64,000 nucleotides of DNA, taken from NCBI RefSeq assembly GCF_034675905.1, contig NZ_JAUCCV010000008.1, positions 11,670 to 75,669 of the forward strand. Direction: 5' to 3'. This document shows, piece by piece, positions 9,025 to 19,039 of the stretch. Each line of letters opens with the position of its first letter. Position 1 is the first letter of the stretch. This stretch comes from Castellaniella sp034675905 (lineage in GTDB: Bacteria > Pseudomonadota > Gammaproteobacteria > Burkholderiales > Burkholderiaceae_B). A program made the translations under genes and the position numbers. The notes under the pieces are model-generated. The model saw only the letters and a list, made by a program, of their open reading frames with translations. It had not been told where the DNA came from and ran no database searches.

Positions 9025-10299
9025 TTAGCTGAAGGAATTGGGCAATAGGAACATCACGGCCGCCACCAGCGTCGGGATAGCCGCCGCGCCCAACAGCTTC
9101 AGCGGCGAGATCGTGCCGTCGCCAAAGCAGCCCTTCAGGATGGAAAAGCCGGCCGGATTGGGCGCATTGGCGATCACGGTCAGCCCGCCACCCGTCACCG
9201 CCCCGGCCACCAGCATGTAGCGCCATAGTTCGTTGGTGCCTTCCACCAGCGAACCCAGATAGGTCAGGGCCGCATTGTCGGTCACGGCCGTCAAGGCCGT
9301 GGCGCCCAGATACAGGACAAAGGGCGACAGCCCCCCCAGCAGATCCTGCAGCCACCACTGCTGCAGGCCGCCCAACACCACCAACCCAGCCAGGAAGAAG
9401 CCGACCATCAGGCCTTCGCGCAGCAGCAGCGGGGACTGGTGACGCTTGTAGGCATGCGCATAACCGATGAACAACACCAGCAGCGCCATGAAGATCTTGA
9501 TGTGGTGCGAGGCCAGCACCACCCCGACCAGGAACAGCACGTGTACGGCCATCACCACCCGCGACACTGGTTCACGGGACTCCTCGCCCGTCGTGTGCCC
9601 CAGTTCGCCATTCAGCAGGAACGGGCGGCAGATCCATGTCAGGACCAGGCCATTGATCAGCACAGCGGTGACCGCTCTCCAGCCGAAATGCGTGGCCATG
9701 AAGGTCGTATCCCAGCCAAAGGTCTGCGCGACCATCAGCACGGGCGGCGCGGCATAGGCTGTCAGGACCCCGCCGATGGACACATTGACGAACAGCACCC
9801 CGATCGTCAGATACTTGAAGCCATCCTGCCCTGGCCGGCGGAAGTACGCCTGGCGCAGCAACAGCGCCGCCAGCGTCATGGCGGCGGGTTCCGTGACCAG
9901 CGAGCCCGCCACAGGCACCAGCGTCATGATGACGAAAAACCGCGCCAGTTCGCCGCGTACCGGCAACACTCTGGCCACGCCATCCACGCCCAGATGCACC
10001 AGTTCGATAATAGGCCGGCTGGCGGCCACCACCATGATGACGAACACAAAAGCCGGTTCGGTGAAATTGCGGGTATCCAGATATTCGACCGCGCCATGCA
10101 CCCCCAGCGTCAGACTCATCCAGACGAACAGTGCACAGGCCCACACGCCAAAGACGGCCTCGACCTCGGACAGCAGGTGCCACAAGCCGGCGTGACGCCC
10201 GCCCTGATTGGCCAGGCGTGCAAAAACCGGCACGGAAAACGTGTGAATGATGGCAATGGCGAACAGTGCGCTGGCCACGACCTCGGTGTGACTGACCAT
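9025..10299 (-). CDS. putative Na+/H+ antiporter (PF07399-like)
   Basis: This polytopic inner-membrane protein of about 424 residues has roughly 11 hydrophobic helices. It resembles the 'putative Na+/H+ antiporter' family, which is related to NhaD/ArsB-type ion transporters. Recognisable parts are PVAGSLVTEPAAMTLAALLL and TAVTDNAALTYLGSLV, typical of the paired re-entrant loops of the ion-transporter superfamily. The ATG at 10299 (MVSHTEV) is preferred to the in-frame start at 10368. The ion specificity is not determinable here. Confidence 0.82.
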   Translation of the reverse strand: MVSHTEVVASALFAIAIIHTFSVPVFARLANQGGRHAGLWHLLSEVEAVFGVWACALFVWMSLTLGVHGAVEYLDTRNFTEPAFVFVIMVVAASRPIIELVHLGVDGVARVLPVRGELARFFVIMTLVPVAGSLVTEPAAMTLAALLLRQAYFRRPGQDGFKYLTIGVLFVNVSIGGVLTAYAAPPVLMVAQTFGWDTTFMATHFGWRAVTAVLINGLVLTWICRPFLLNGELGHTTGEESREPVSRVVMAVHVLFLVGVVLASHHIKIFMALLVLFIGYAHAYKRHQSPLLLREGLMVGFFLAGLVVLGGLQQWWLQDLLGGLSPFVLYLGATALTAVTDNAALTYLGSLVEGTNELWRYMLVAGAVTGGGLTVIANAPNPAGFSILKGCFGDGTISPLKLLGAAAIPTLVAAVMFLLPNSFS

Positions 10300-10374
10300 A
10301 TCCGAGTCCAAAAATAAGGCTAGACAAAGGCCCGCACTGTCCGTCCGAAAACGGCAGCACAGGCCCACAGGGGT

Positions 10375-11988
10375 TCAGGCGCCGCCCAGTATCAGGCGGG
10401 CGCCCTTTTCGGCAATCATGATGGTTGGCGAATTGGTGTTGCCCGAGGTGATGACAGGCATGATGGATGCGTCGATCACCCGCAGGTTTTCGACCCCCCG
10501 AACACGCAGTTCGGGATCGACCACCGCCAACGGATCGACGCCCATTTTACATGTCCCCACTGGATGGAAGATCGTCGTGCCGATATCGCCGGCGGCAGAT
10601 TCCAGCGCTTCCTGGGTCTGGAAGGCGTCTCCGGGCAGATATTCCTGCGGCTGATAGGACGCCAACGCAGGCTGCGCCATGATGCGACGCGTCAAGCGCA
10701 GCGCATCGGCCGCCACGGCGCGATCTTCAGGAGTCTGCAGATAATTGCACAGGATATCCGGGTGGTCAGCGACATTGGGCGACGTGATGCGCACATGGCC
10801 CCGGCTGCTGGGCTGCAGATTGCACACCGATGCCGTCATGGCTGGAAAGGTATGCAGGGGATCGCCGAATTTATCCAGCGACAGCGGCTGCACATGGTAT
10901 TCCAGGTTGGCGCGGGAACGAGACGGATCGGACCGAGCGAACGCGCCCAACTGTGAAGGCGCCATGGACAGCGGCCCGCGCCGCCACAAGGCGTACTGCA
11001 GGCCCATCCATGCCTTGCCCCACCAGGCGTGGGCCAGCGTGTTCAGGGTCAGACCTTTTTGCAGGCGGTAGATCATGCGCAGCTGCAGGTGATCCTGCAG
11101 GTTTTCGCCCACGCCCGGCAGATCATGCACCAGAGGAACGCCCAGATGGCGCAGCCGGTCGGTGGCGCCGATGCCGGACACCTGCAGCAGTTGCGGCGAA
11201 CCGATGGCGCCCGCCGCCAGAATCAGTTCGCGGCGCGCCACCGCGTGGCGGCGCATGCCATCCTGCACAAAGGCCACCCCGGTGGCGCGGCGCCCGGAAA
11301 ACTCGATGCGCTCGACGCAGGCGCCGGTCAGCACCTGCAGGTTGGCCCGCTCCATGACCGGATGCAGAAAGGCCTTGGCGGCGCTCCAGCGCACGCCTCG
11401 GCGCTGATTGACCTCGAAATAATTGCAGCCTGCGTTGTCGCCCCGGTTGAAATCATCCGTGCGCGCGATGCCGGCCTGGGCAGCAGCATCGCGAAAGGCG
11501 TCCAACACATCCCAGCGCAGGCGCTGCGGCTCGACCCGCCAAGTCCCATCAGCCCCGTGGAACTCATTGGCGCCTGCGTGGTGGTCTTCCACGTCGCGAA
11601 AGAGCGGCAGCACATCGCTCCAGGCCCAGCCGGGATTGCCCAGCGATGCCCAGTGATCATAGTCGGCCGCCTGCCCGCGCAGATACAGCATGCCGTTGAT
11701 CGACGACGAGCCCCCCAGCACCCGGCCTCGCGGATACCCCAGGGACCGATAGTTCAGGCCCGGATCGGGCTGCGTGTGATAGCACCAGTCGGTGCGCGGA
11801 TTGCCGATGCAATACAGATAACCGACGGGGATGTGGATCCAGCGCCAATCATCGGGACCACCGGCTTCCAGCAGCAAGACCCGGTGTTTCTGCGATAGGC
11901 GATTGGCCAGCAGGCAGCCGGCGGAACCGGCTCCCACGATGACATAGTCGAATTCCAATGGCGCACCAGCAGAAGCGTGATCGGACAT
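10375..11988 (-). CDS. GMC family FAD-dependent oxidoreductase (choline/alcohol dehydrogenase-like)
   Basis: This 537-residue flavoenzyme is of the glucose-methanol-choline family. The FAD-binding motif is DYVIVGAGSAGCLLANRL at the N-terminus, the two GMC signatures are GRVLGGSSSINGMLYLRG and GAIGSPQLLQVSGIG, and the C-terminal part has DASIMPVITSGNTNSPTIMIAEK with the active-site region. Its length fits choline dehydrogenase and AlkJ-type alcohol dehydrogenases. No betaine genes are adjacent, so the substrate is uncertain and BetA is not claimed. Confidence 0.9.
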   Translation of the reverse strand: MSDHASAGAPLEFDYVIVGAGSAGCLLANRLSQKHRVLLLEAGGPDDWRWIHIPVGYLYCIGNPRTDWCYHTQPDPGLNYRSLGYPRGRVLGGSSSINGMLYLRGQAADYDHWASLGNPGWAWSDVLPLFRDVEDHHAGANEFHGADGTWRVEPQRLRWDVLDAFRDAAAQAGIARTDDFNRGDNAGCNYFEVNQRRGVRWSAAKAFLHPVMERANLQVLTGACVERIEFSGRRATGVAFVQDGMRRHAVARRELILAAGAIGSPQLLQVSGIGATDRLRHLGVPLVHDLPGVGENLQDHLQLRMIYRLQKGLTLNTLAHAWWGKAWMGLQYALWRRGPLSMAPSQLGAFARSDPSRSRANLEYHVQPLSLDKFGDPLHTFPAMTASVCNLQPSSRGHVRITSPNVADHPDILCNYLQTPEDRAVAADALRLTRRIMAQPALASYQPQEYLPGDAFQTQEALESAAGDIGTTIFHPVGTCKMGVDPLAVVDPELRVRGVENLRVIDASIMPVITSGNTNSPTIMIAEKGARLILGGA

Positions 11989-12136
11989 GAAGCGTCTCCT
12001 GGGGCCTGAAGAACACAGCCCCTGATTTTTGCAAATCAGTCTAGCGGTAATTTCACGCAGACGCCACGCAAAAGAACAGCGGCTCCGCCAGGAACCGCCG
12101 ATGGGGCCACAGTCCCACGATCGACTACCCCCCTGA

Positions 12137-13132
12137 CTATACGGACAGAACAGTCCCGGCCAGCCCGGCCACGATCAGCAGCACGCCGACCTGCATATTG
12201 GACCGAAAGATCCGCAGGCCGCGTTCGGGATGGCGCACGTCGAACACTGCCATCTGCCAGACGAAATGACCGGCAATGACCGCCATCACGATGTAATAAG
12301 GCCAATCCATGCCCATGCCCCAACCGGCAGCGGTCCATAACGCCGCCGTCACGGCATAAAAAGCGCCGATCCAGACCCGCCCCTGATCGCCGAAGCGCAT
12401 GGCCACGGATTTCAGGCCCAGCATGCGGTCGTCACGCAAATCGATATAGGCATAGATCGCGTCATAGCCGATCTGCCACAACACCGCCCCCAGCCACATG
12501 GCTACGCCGTACCAAGGCAGGATGTCGCGCGTGTCGGTCCAGGCCATCAGCATGCCCCAGTTGAACGCCATGCCCAGCACAGCCTGCGGCCAGTAGGTAA
12601 AGCGTTTGCACAAGGGATAGATGATCACCAGCGGCACCAGCGCCAAGGCCAGCCAGCGGCTATAGGCGTTGATGGCCAGCAGCAGGCTGGCGCTGACCAA
12701 CAGTTGCGCGGCGGCGAACCACAACGCCGCCCGCAGCGTCAGCTGCCCGCTGGTCAGGGGCCGGAAACGGGTGCGTTCTACCTGATGATCAAAATTGCGA
12801 TCAAAAATATCATTGAAGGTGCAGCCGACGCCGCGCATCAGCAGCGCCCCCAGGGAAAAGATGATCAGCCGCCAGACAGTGGGCCAGCCATCGGCCGCCT
12901 GCACCAAAGCCGCCAAGGCCGGCAACAGCGTCAGCCAAGTGCCCACCGGGCGGTCCAGCCGGCACAGCCGCGCATACGGCCCCCAGGCGTCGGGCAGCCA
13001 GCGGGCGACCCAATCGTCGGGCCGCATGTCCGACAGATCCGAGCGACTCGCCGATGCAACAGGGCCCGGCCCGCCTGGGCTCTGCGTACGCGATGCGGCC
13101 GACTGATCGGCCGGGGGCGGCGGCTGCGTCAT
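12137..13132 (-). CDS. ubiA: 4-hydroxybenzoate octaprenyltransferase
   Basis: This 331-residue UbiA prenyltransferase attaches the polyprenyl chain to 4-hydroxybenzoate in ubiquinone synthesis, in the inner membrane. Both aspartate-rich motifs are visible: NDIFDRNFDHQVERTR near residue 105 and YIDLRDDRMLGLKSVAMRFG near residue 230. Multiple transmembrane helices separate them. The first 45 residues are a Pro/Ser-rich extension not needed for the fold, so a later start is possible. It is separated by one base from the aminotransferase gene upstream, suggesting co-transcription. Confidence 0.93.
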   Translation of the reverse strand: MTQPPPPADQSAASRTQSPGGPGPVASASRSDLSDMRPDDWVARWLPDAWGPYARLCRLDRPVGTWLTLLPALAALVQAADGWPTVWRLIIFSLGALLMRGVGCTFNDIFDRNFDHQVERTRFRPLTSGQLTLRAALWFAAAQLLVSASLLLAINAYSRWLALALVPLVIIYPLCKRFTYWPQAVLGMAFNWGMLMAWTDTRDILPWYGVAMWLGAVLWQIGYDAIYAYIDLRDDRMLGLKSVAMRFGDQGRVWIGAFYAVTAALWTAAGWGMGMDWPYYIVMAVIAGHFVWQMAVFDVRHPERGLRIFRSNMQVGVLLIVAGLAGTVLSV

Positions 13133-13133
13133 A

Positions 13134-14342
13134 TCAACGGCTGCCGGCCGGGCCGATCAGTTCTCCCAGCACCTGGATGCCGGCGCGGATGCGTTCTTCG
13201 GACACGGTCACGAAACTGAGCCGCAGCGTATTGACGGGCGCCTGCACTCCGGCATAGAACGGGGCTCCTGGCACAAAGGCGACATTGCGCGCGATGGCCC
13301 GTTGCAGCAATTCGGTCGTATCGATCCCGTCGCGCAGCGTGACCCAGATGAACATGCCGCCTTGCGGCTGCGTCCAATGGGCATCCGCCGGAAAGTACTG
13401 CTGCAGGGCATCCAGCATATAGCCGCACTGGCGCTGATACAGCGCCCGGACCTTGGGCAGGTGCTGGTGCAGAAAACCGCTGCGCACGGTTTCATACACC
13501 GCCATCTGCGTGACGGTGGCCGTGTGCAGATCGGTGGCCTGTTTGATCTGGACCAGTTTGCTGATGATGTCGCGCGGGGCCACTACATAGCCCAGGCGCA
13601 TGCCCGGCGCCAGCACCTTGGAAAACGTCCCCAGGCGGATGACTGTCGCCCCGACGGCGCGCCCCAATTCCAGCAAACCGGGCTGCGGGTCGCCCGCATA
13701 GCGCAATTCGCCATAGGGGTCGTCTTCGATGATGGGCAATCCCAGATCGGCGCAGCGTTCGACCAGGGCCTGGCGGCGCGCCAGATCCAGGGTCAAACCG
13801 GTCGGATTCTGGAAATTGGGCAGCGCATAGATGAAGCGCGCATCGCGGCACAGATCGGCATCCAGAGCGCCGGGGATCAGGCCGCCCGCATCCGTGGGCA
13901 CAGCCTGAAAATCGGGCTGAAACAGGGAAAATGACTGCAGGGCGCCCAGATAGCTGGGGGCCTCGACCAGCACTTTCGCGCCGGGATCGATGAAGAGTTT
14001 GCCCAGCATGTCCAGGGCCTGCTGCGACCCGGATACGATCAGGACTTCTTCGGGATCAATAGGGGCGCCATCGCGCGACAGGTCTTGCGCCACCCATTCG
14101 CGCAAAGGGGTGTAGCCCTCGGTGCGACCATACTGCAATGCCGTCGCGCCCTGGGTCGCCAGTACGCGGTCAAAGGCGGCGCGCAGCTCGGCAATGGGGA
14201 AGCCGTCAGGCGAGGGCAGGCCGCCCGCAAAAGAAATGACTTCTGGACGTTCGGTGATCTTGAGAATTTCGCGAATGGCCGAGCTGGTGAGCTGCCTGGC
14301 GCGTTGGGAAAATACAGCGGGAGTAGAAGTCAGTGTGTCCAT
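13134..14342 (-). CDS. PLP-dependent aminotransferase (fold type I, LysN/MocR-catalytic-like)
   Basis: This class I/II aminotransferase of about 402 residues is close to 2-aminoadipate/aromatic aminotransferases of the LysN type. Visible landmarks are SGSQQALDMLGKLFIDPG, the NPTG motif in NFQNPTGLTLD, the PLP-ring aspartate in IIEDDPYGELRY, and the Schiff-base lysine in LGTFSKVLAPGMRLGY. The in-frame ATG at 14342 (MDTLTSTPAVFSQRA) is chosen over 14390 because the family begins near this point. No helix-turn-helix domain is present, so it is an enzyme and not a MocR regulator. Confidence 0.88.
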   Translation of the reverse strand: MDTLTSTPAVFSQRARQLTSSAIREILKITERPEVISFAGGLPSPDGFPIAELRAAFDRVLATQGATALQYGRTEGYTPLREWVAQDLSRDGAPIDPEEVLIVSGSQQALDMLGKLFIDPGAKVLVEAPSYLGALQSFSLFQPDFQAVPTDAGGLIPGALDADLCRDARFIYALPNFQNPTGLTLDLARRQALVERCADLGLPIIEDDPYGELRYAGDPQPGLLELGRAVGATVIRLGTFSKVLAPGMRLGYVVAPRDIISKLVQIKQATDLHTATVTQMAVYETVRSGFLHQHLPKVRALYQRQCGYMLDALQQYFPADAHWTQPQGGMFIWVTLRDGIDTTELLQRAIARNVAFVPGAPFYAGVQAPVNTLRLSFVTVSEERIRAGIQVLGELIGPAGSR

Positions 14343-14628
14343 GATGAAAGCCCGAATAAGAGCCTGCCTTGTGAGCCGGCCGATTGGCACATGCCGGTCG
14401 GCCCGGATCGGCGGGCAGCCGGCGCGGATAAGGAAATATCCCGTCGCTGGGAAATTCCAAGCTGCCTATATTAGAACAATTGCCCGTCCCTGTTTCGTCT
14501 AGGGGTTTACAGCAATATCCGAGGCAAATGATAAATACTGCAATATGTAAAGACAGGCATGCCCGCCACCATCCCGGCGTTGCATACCCGCCAGGGGCAT
14601 TCACTTTCCGACAAGGACAAGGGCATCC

Positions 14629-16443
14629 ATGAAAAACCTGAAAATCGGCACCCGTTTGGCTCTGGGTTTTGGTTTCGTCATCCTGATGCTGGTGATCATG
14701 ACCGGCATCGGCCTATGGCGCATCATGGATAGCAATACATCCAGCCAGATGCTGCAGGGGCGCGAAGCCAATAACGCCGCGATCATGCAGTGGGCCCGCC
14801 AGACCGAGGTCAATAACAATCTGACGCTGGCAGCCACCAATATGAACGACCCGGAAGCCCAGGCAAAAGCCCGGCAGGGCCTGGAAATATCCGATCAGCG
14901 CATCGCGGCCTTTCACAAGCAGCTGGGCGACACCATCCAGAACCCGCAGGCCATCGCCCTGTTCAAACAGGCCATCGCCGATCAGGACATCTACTTTGAA
15001 AAGCGCAACGCCGCCTTCAAATACCTGGAAAACTGGGACGTCGGCAAGGCCAATGCGTTCTTCAGTCATGACATGCCTGACCTCAGCCGCACCGTCACGG
15101 ACACCATCGACAAGCTCAGCGCCTTTCAGAACCAATACACCGACCAGATCTTTGAGCAAACCTTGAAGGCCAATGAAATCGGCATGCTGATCCTGAGCAT
15201 CGCCGCGCTGCTGGCGCTGATCATCAGCCCGCTCTTCGCCTGGCGCGTCACACGCTCTGTCACTCATCCTCTGCGCCGTGCCGTCCGCCTGGCGGAATCC
15301 GTGGCCCGGCGTGATCTCAGCCAGCAGGTCCAGGCCAAGGGCACGGACGAGGTCGGTCAATTGCTGCGCGCCCTGGGCGCCATGACGCAGCAGCTGCACA
15401 GCACCGTCGGCGAAGTGCGCAGCGGCGCGAACTCCATCGCTTCGGCCGCCAGCCAGATTTCCGCCGGCAACCTGGACCTGTCCTCGCGCACCGAGCAGCA
15501 GGCCAGCTCCCTGGCCGAAACCGCCGCCACCATGGAACAGATCACCGCCACCGTGCGCCAGAACGCCGACAACACGCAACAGGCCAACACCCTGGCCGCA
15601 GCAGCCGCCAAGACCGCCACTGACGGCGGCACCCTGGTCGCCCAGGTCGTGCAGACCATGGGGGAAATCAACAGCAAATCGCAGCAGGTCGCCGACATCA
15701 TCGGCGTGATCGACTCCATCGCCTTCCAGACCAATATCCTGGCCCTGAACGCCGCCGTCGAAGCCGCCCGCGCCGGTGAACAAGGCCGCGGCTTCGCCGT
15801 GGTCGCCGCCGAGGTCCGCGCCCTGGCGCAACGATCCGCCGGCGCCGCCAAGGAAATCAAGGACCTGATCGATACCTCCGTCGCCGCCACCACAAAGGGC
15901 AACGAACAAGCTGCCCACGCCGGCGACACCATGCAGGAGATCGTCGACAGCATCAACCGCGTCACCGACATCATGGGCGAGATCAACGCGGCCAACCGCG
16001 AACAGACCACCGGCATCGAGGAAATCAATTCCGCCATCACCCAGATGGACGATGTCACCCGGCAAAACGCCAGCCTGGTCGAAGAATCCGCCGCCGCCGC
16101 CAACAGCCTGCAATCCCAGGCCAATACGCTGGCGCAACTGGTGTCCACCTTCAATCTGGGCGCTCAGGATGCCGACCATCAGGGCACGGCGCACGCCAAC
16201 AGCCGCCCGGCCGGCGCATCGGCCGGGGCGCAGCAGCACAGTGGCGCCTCTGCCCAGCACAGCGCCCAGGCGCCGCGCCTGCCTTCGGCGCCCGAAAAAG
16301 TCGTCAGCCCGGCCCCGCAACGGCCCCGGCGCGACACCAAGGCCGAACACGCCGATGCGCCATCTGCCAGCCGCCCGGCGCTGCGCGCACCGGGCAAACC
16401 GACGCCCGCCTCGGCGGACACCGAAGAATGGGCTGAATTCTGA
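14629..16443 (+). CDS. methyl-accepting chemotaxis protein
   Basis: This 604-residue chemoreceptor has a first membrane helix (residues 8-29), a periplasmic four-helix-bundle-like sensor (about 30-183), a second helix (185-206), a HAMP domain, and the signalling coiled coil. The highly conserved hairpin tip (IAFQTNILALNAAVEAAR, about residue 364 onward) would contact CheA and CheW. The tail is Ala/Pro/Arg-rich and ends with EEWAEF, similar in pattern to the NWETF-type CheR-tethering pentapeptide. AAGGACAAGGGC precedes the ATG. The ligand is unknown and no che genes are adjacent. Confidence 0.94.
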   Translation: MKNLKIGTRLALGFGFVILMLVIMTGIGLWRIMDSNTSSQMLQGREANNAAIMQWARQTEVNNNLTLAATNMNDPEAQAKARQGLEISDQRIAAFHKQLGDTIQNPQAIALFKQAIADQDIYFEKRNAAFKYLENWDVGKANAFFSHDMPDLSRTVTDTIDKLSAFQNQYTDQIFEQTLKANEIGMLILSIAALLALIISPLFAWRVTRSVTHPLRRAVRLAESVARRDLSQQVQAKGTDEVGQLLRALGAMTQQLHSTVGEVRSGANSIASAASQISAGNLDLSSRTEQQASSLAETAATMEQITATVRQNADNTQQANTLAAAAAKTATDGGTLVAQVVQTMGEINSKSQQVADIIGVIDSIAFQTNILALNAAVEAARAGEQGRGFAVVAAEVRALAQRSAGAAKEIKDLIDTSVAATTKGNEQAAHAGDTMQEIVDSINRVTDIMGEINAANREQTTGIEEINSAITQMDDVTRQNASLVEESAAAANSLQSQANTLAQLVSTFNLGAQDADHQGTAHANSRPAGASAGAQQHSGASAQHSAQAPRLPSAPEKVVSPAPQRPRRDTKAEHADAPSASRPALRAPGKPTPASADTEEWAEF

Positions 16444-16453
16444 ATCCGAGCGG

Positions 16454-19039
16454 TCAGGCTGCCACAGGCATCTGTGTGCGCTGGCCGATATAGGCCAGCG
16501 CGGCCTCGACCTGGTCGATCAGCACCAGACACAGGTCGCCGGGCTGCAACGCCTCCAGCGCCGTGTCGATGGCCAGGAATTCCCCCCGGATTTCTTGCAG
16601 ATGGCTGACACGCGGCGCATCCGACAATCCGGCGCGCAACAGCGCCAGCACCTCGCCATCGGCGCGGCCCCGCTGGCACTGATCCTGATACAGAATCACG
16701 GAATCGAACACGCTGCCCAGGATTTCTGTCTGCCGGCGGATATCCTGATCGCGGCGATCTCCTGCGCCGCTGATCACGACCGTGCGCCGATTGGCCGGCA
16801 GCGCTTCGACCGCATCGACCAGGGCCAGCATCGCATCCGGGTTGTGACCATAATCGGCGATCACCGTGGCGCCCCGATAATCAAACAGATTGAAGCGCCC
16901 CGGCACCGTCGCCGCATCATTGACAAAGGATGCCAGGCCGGCCTGAATCCGCACCCAATCCACTCCCAGCGCCCAGGCAGCGGCAGCCGCAGCCATGGCG
17001 TTTTCCACTTGAAACGGCAAGGTCCCGCCGCGCGTCAGGGGGACGGCCGACAGCTGGATACGGGTTTCGGTCCCGCCCTGGGAAAACACCAGATCCCCCT
17101 GGTCCACGAACACCACCCGCCCGCCCTGGGCGCGATGGGTTTCGATCAAGGGATGGCGCGCATCGCGGGCGAAATACGTCACCTGCCCCGGGCAAGCGGC
17201 CGCCATCTGCGCCACGATGGGGTCCTGAGCATTCAGCACCGCCATCCCGGCGGGCGCGACGTTTTCCACGATCACGCGCTTGACCACGGCCAGGTCTTCC
17301 ACGGTGCGGATATAGTTCAAACCTAAATGATCACCGATGCCGATGTTCGTCACCACCGCCACGTCGCAGCGATCGAACCCCAGGCCTTCGCGCAGGATGC
17401 CGCCCCTGGCCGTCTCGAATACCGCCATGTCCACGTCCGGGTGCAAGAGTACGTTGCGGGCGCTGCGCGGACCGCTGCAATCCCCCGTATCGATGCGCCG
17501 GGCGCCCACATAGACGCCATCGGAATTCGTCATCCCCACGCAGACCCCCGGCCGGGCGCATAAATGCGCCAGCAGGCGCACTGTGGTCGTTTTGCCATTG
17601 GTCCCGGTCACCGCCACCACGGGAATGCGCCCGTCGTCCCCCGGGGCATACAGCGAGTCCACCATGGCGGCGCCCACATCGCGACCGGCCCCGTAAGAGG
17701 GCGACAGGTGCATGCGCAGGCCCGGCGCGGCATTGGCTTCCACGATGCAGCCGGTCTCGGCGGTCAAGGGCCGGTAGACATCCTGGGCGACCAGATCGAT
17801 GCCGCAGACATCCAGCCCCACCATGCGGGCGGCCATCACGGCGCTGGCCGCCAGTTCCGGGTGGACCTGCTCGGTCACATCGGTCGCTGTCCCGCCGGTA
17901 CTCAGATTCGCATTGTTGCGCAACACCACGCACACCCCCTGGGCCGGCACGGAATCGGCCTGATATCCCTGACTGGCCAGGGTATTGAGCGCGATCTCAT
18001 CCAGTCGGACGCGGGTCAGCGATGTGCCATGGCCTTCGCCCCGCAAAGGGTCCTGGTTGATCAAATCCGCCAGCTGCTTGATGCTGAGCACACCGTCACC
18101 CACCACCTGGGGCGGATCGCGCCGCGCCGCCGCCACCAGCCGATCCCCCACGACCAGCAAGCGGAAGTCATGGCCGGGAAAATACTGTTCCACGATCACG
18201 CTGGAACCATGCTCGCGGGCGACCGCATAGGCCGCCAGCACCTGCTCGCGGCCCTGCACATTGACGGCCACGCCCTTGCCCTGGTTGCCATCCTGCGGCT
18301 TGACCACCACGGGCCCGCCGATTTCCAGGGCCGCCTGCCAGGCATCATCCGCATCGGCCGCCACACGGCCTCGCGGGACGGACACGCCAGCCGACGCCAG
18401 CAGGGATTTGGTCAAGGCCTTGTCCTGGGCGATGGCTTCGCCGATGGCGCTGCTGGCATCGGTTTCCGCCGCTTGAATGCGGTGCTGGCGGCGTCCCCAG
18501 CCGAACTGCACCAGGCTGCCGTCGGTCAGCCGCCGATAGGGGATGCCGCGCCGCACCGCCGCCTGCACGATCGCGCCGGTGCTGGGCCCCAGGCGCACGT
18601 CCTCGTACAGCGCTTTCAACTGCGCGACGGCGTCCGTCAGATCAAAGGGTTCATCGCGCAAGGCCGCCTGGCACAAGACGCCCGCCAGATCAAAGGCCAA
18701 GCGACCCACCGCTTCCTCGGCATATTCGATCACGACCTGAAACACGCCGGGATCCTGGGTTTCCGCCGTCCGGCAGAATGCCACCGGGCAGCCGGCAACC
18801 GCCTGCAGGCTGAGCGCCGCCCCCGCCAGGACATGGGCCAGGGAATGATCCGCTGACGGACCCGCCGGGCGTTGGATATCGATATCGGGAAAGCGGACAC
18901 GCAGACGCGTCTCGAAGGCGTCCAGGTCATCGATGGCGCATTCGCCATCCCCGCAGGACACGATCGCTTCAATCGCCGTCTGCCGGCACCATACGTTCGG
19001 CCCCCGCAGGGCACGGACTCGGGAAATTTCCATCATCAC
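16454..19039 (-). CDS. cphA: cyanophycin synthetase
   Basis: This 861-residue enzyme polymerises aspartate and arginine into the storage polymer cyanophycin. The central ATP-grasp domain is visible (VVVKPQDGNQGKGV near residue 250 and CIVEANAAPGLRMHL). The C-terminal Mur-ligase-like domain has an intact P-loop, VTGTNGKTTT near residue 480, followed by the ligase C-terminal region. Both active sites therefore look functional. The start region reads GTG-ATG-ATG and overlaps the stop of the upstream cphA-like gene, so translation is probably coupled. The stop faces the chemoreceptor gene 10 bases away. Confidence 0.95.
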   Translation of the reverse strand: MMMEISRVRALRGPNVWCRQTAIEAIVSCGDGECAIDDLDAFETRLRVRFPDIDIQRPAGPSADHSLAHVLAGAALSLQAVAGCPVAFCRTAETQDPGVFQVVIEYAEEAVGRLAFDLAGVLCQAALRDEPFDLTDAVAQLKALYEDVRLGPSTGAIVQAAVRRGIPYRRLTDGSLVQFGWGRRQHRIQAAETDASSAIGEAIAQDKALTKSLLASAGVSVPRGRVAADADDAWQAALEIGGPVVVKPQDGNQGKGVAVNVQGREQVLAAYAVAREHGSSVIVEQYFPGHDFRLLVVGDRLVAAARRDPPQVVGDGVLSIKQLADLINQDPLRGEGHGTSLTRVRLDEIALNTLASQGYQADSVPAQGVCVVLRNNANLSTGGTATDVTEQVHPELAASAVMAARMVGLDVCGIDLVAQDVYRPLTAETGCIVEANAAPGLRMHLSPSYGAGRDVGAAMVDSLYAPGDDGRIPVVAVTGTNGKTTTVRLLAHLCARPGVCVGMTNSDGVYVGARRIDTGDCSGPRSARNVLLHPDVDMAVFETARGGILREGLGFDRCDVAVVTNIGIGDHLGLNYIRTVEDLAVVKRVIVENVAPAGMAVLNAQDPIVAQMAAACPGQVTYFARDARHPLIETHRAQGGRVVFVDQGDLVFSQGGTETRIQLSAVPLTRGGTLPFQVENAMAAAAAAWALGVDWVRIQAGLASFVNDAATVPGRFNLFDYRGATVIADYGHNPDAMLALVDAVEALPANRRTVVISGAGDRRDQDIRRQTEILGSVFDSVILYQDQCQRGRADGEVLALLRAGLSDAPRVSHLQEIRGEFLAIDTALEALQPGDLCLVLIDQVEAALAYIGQRTQMPVAA

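Noticed and set aside
14713..16350. A 545-codon open frame on the minus strand opposite the chemoreceptor.
   Set aside because: It is Gly/Asp-rich shadow of a receptor with strong codon bias; the plus-strand frame has clear MCP domains.
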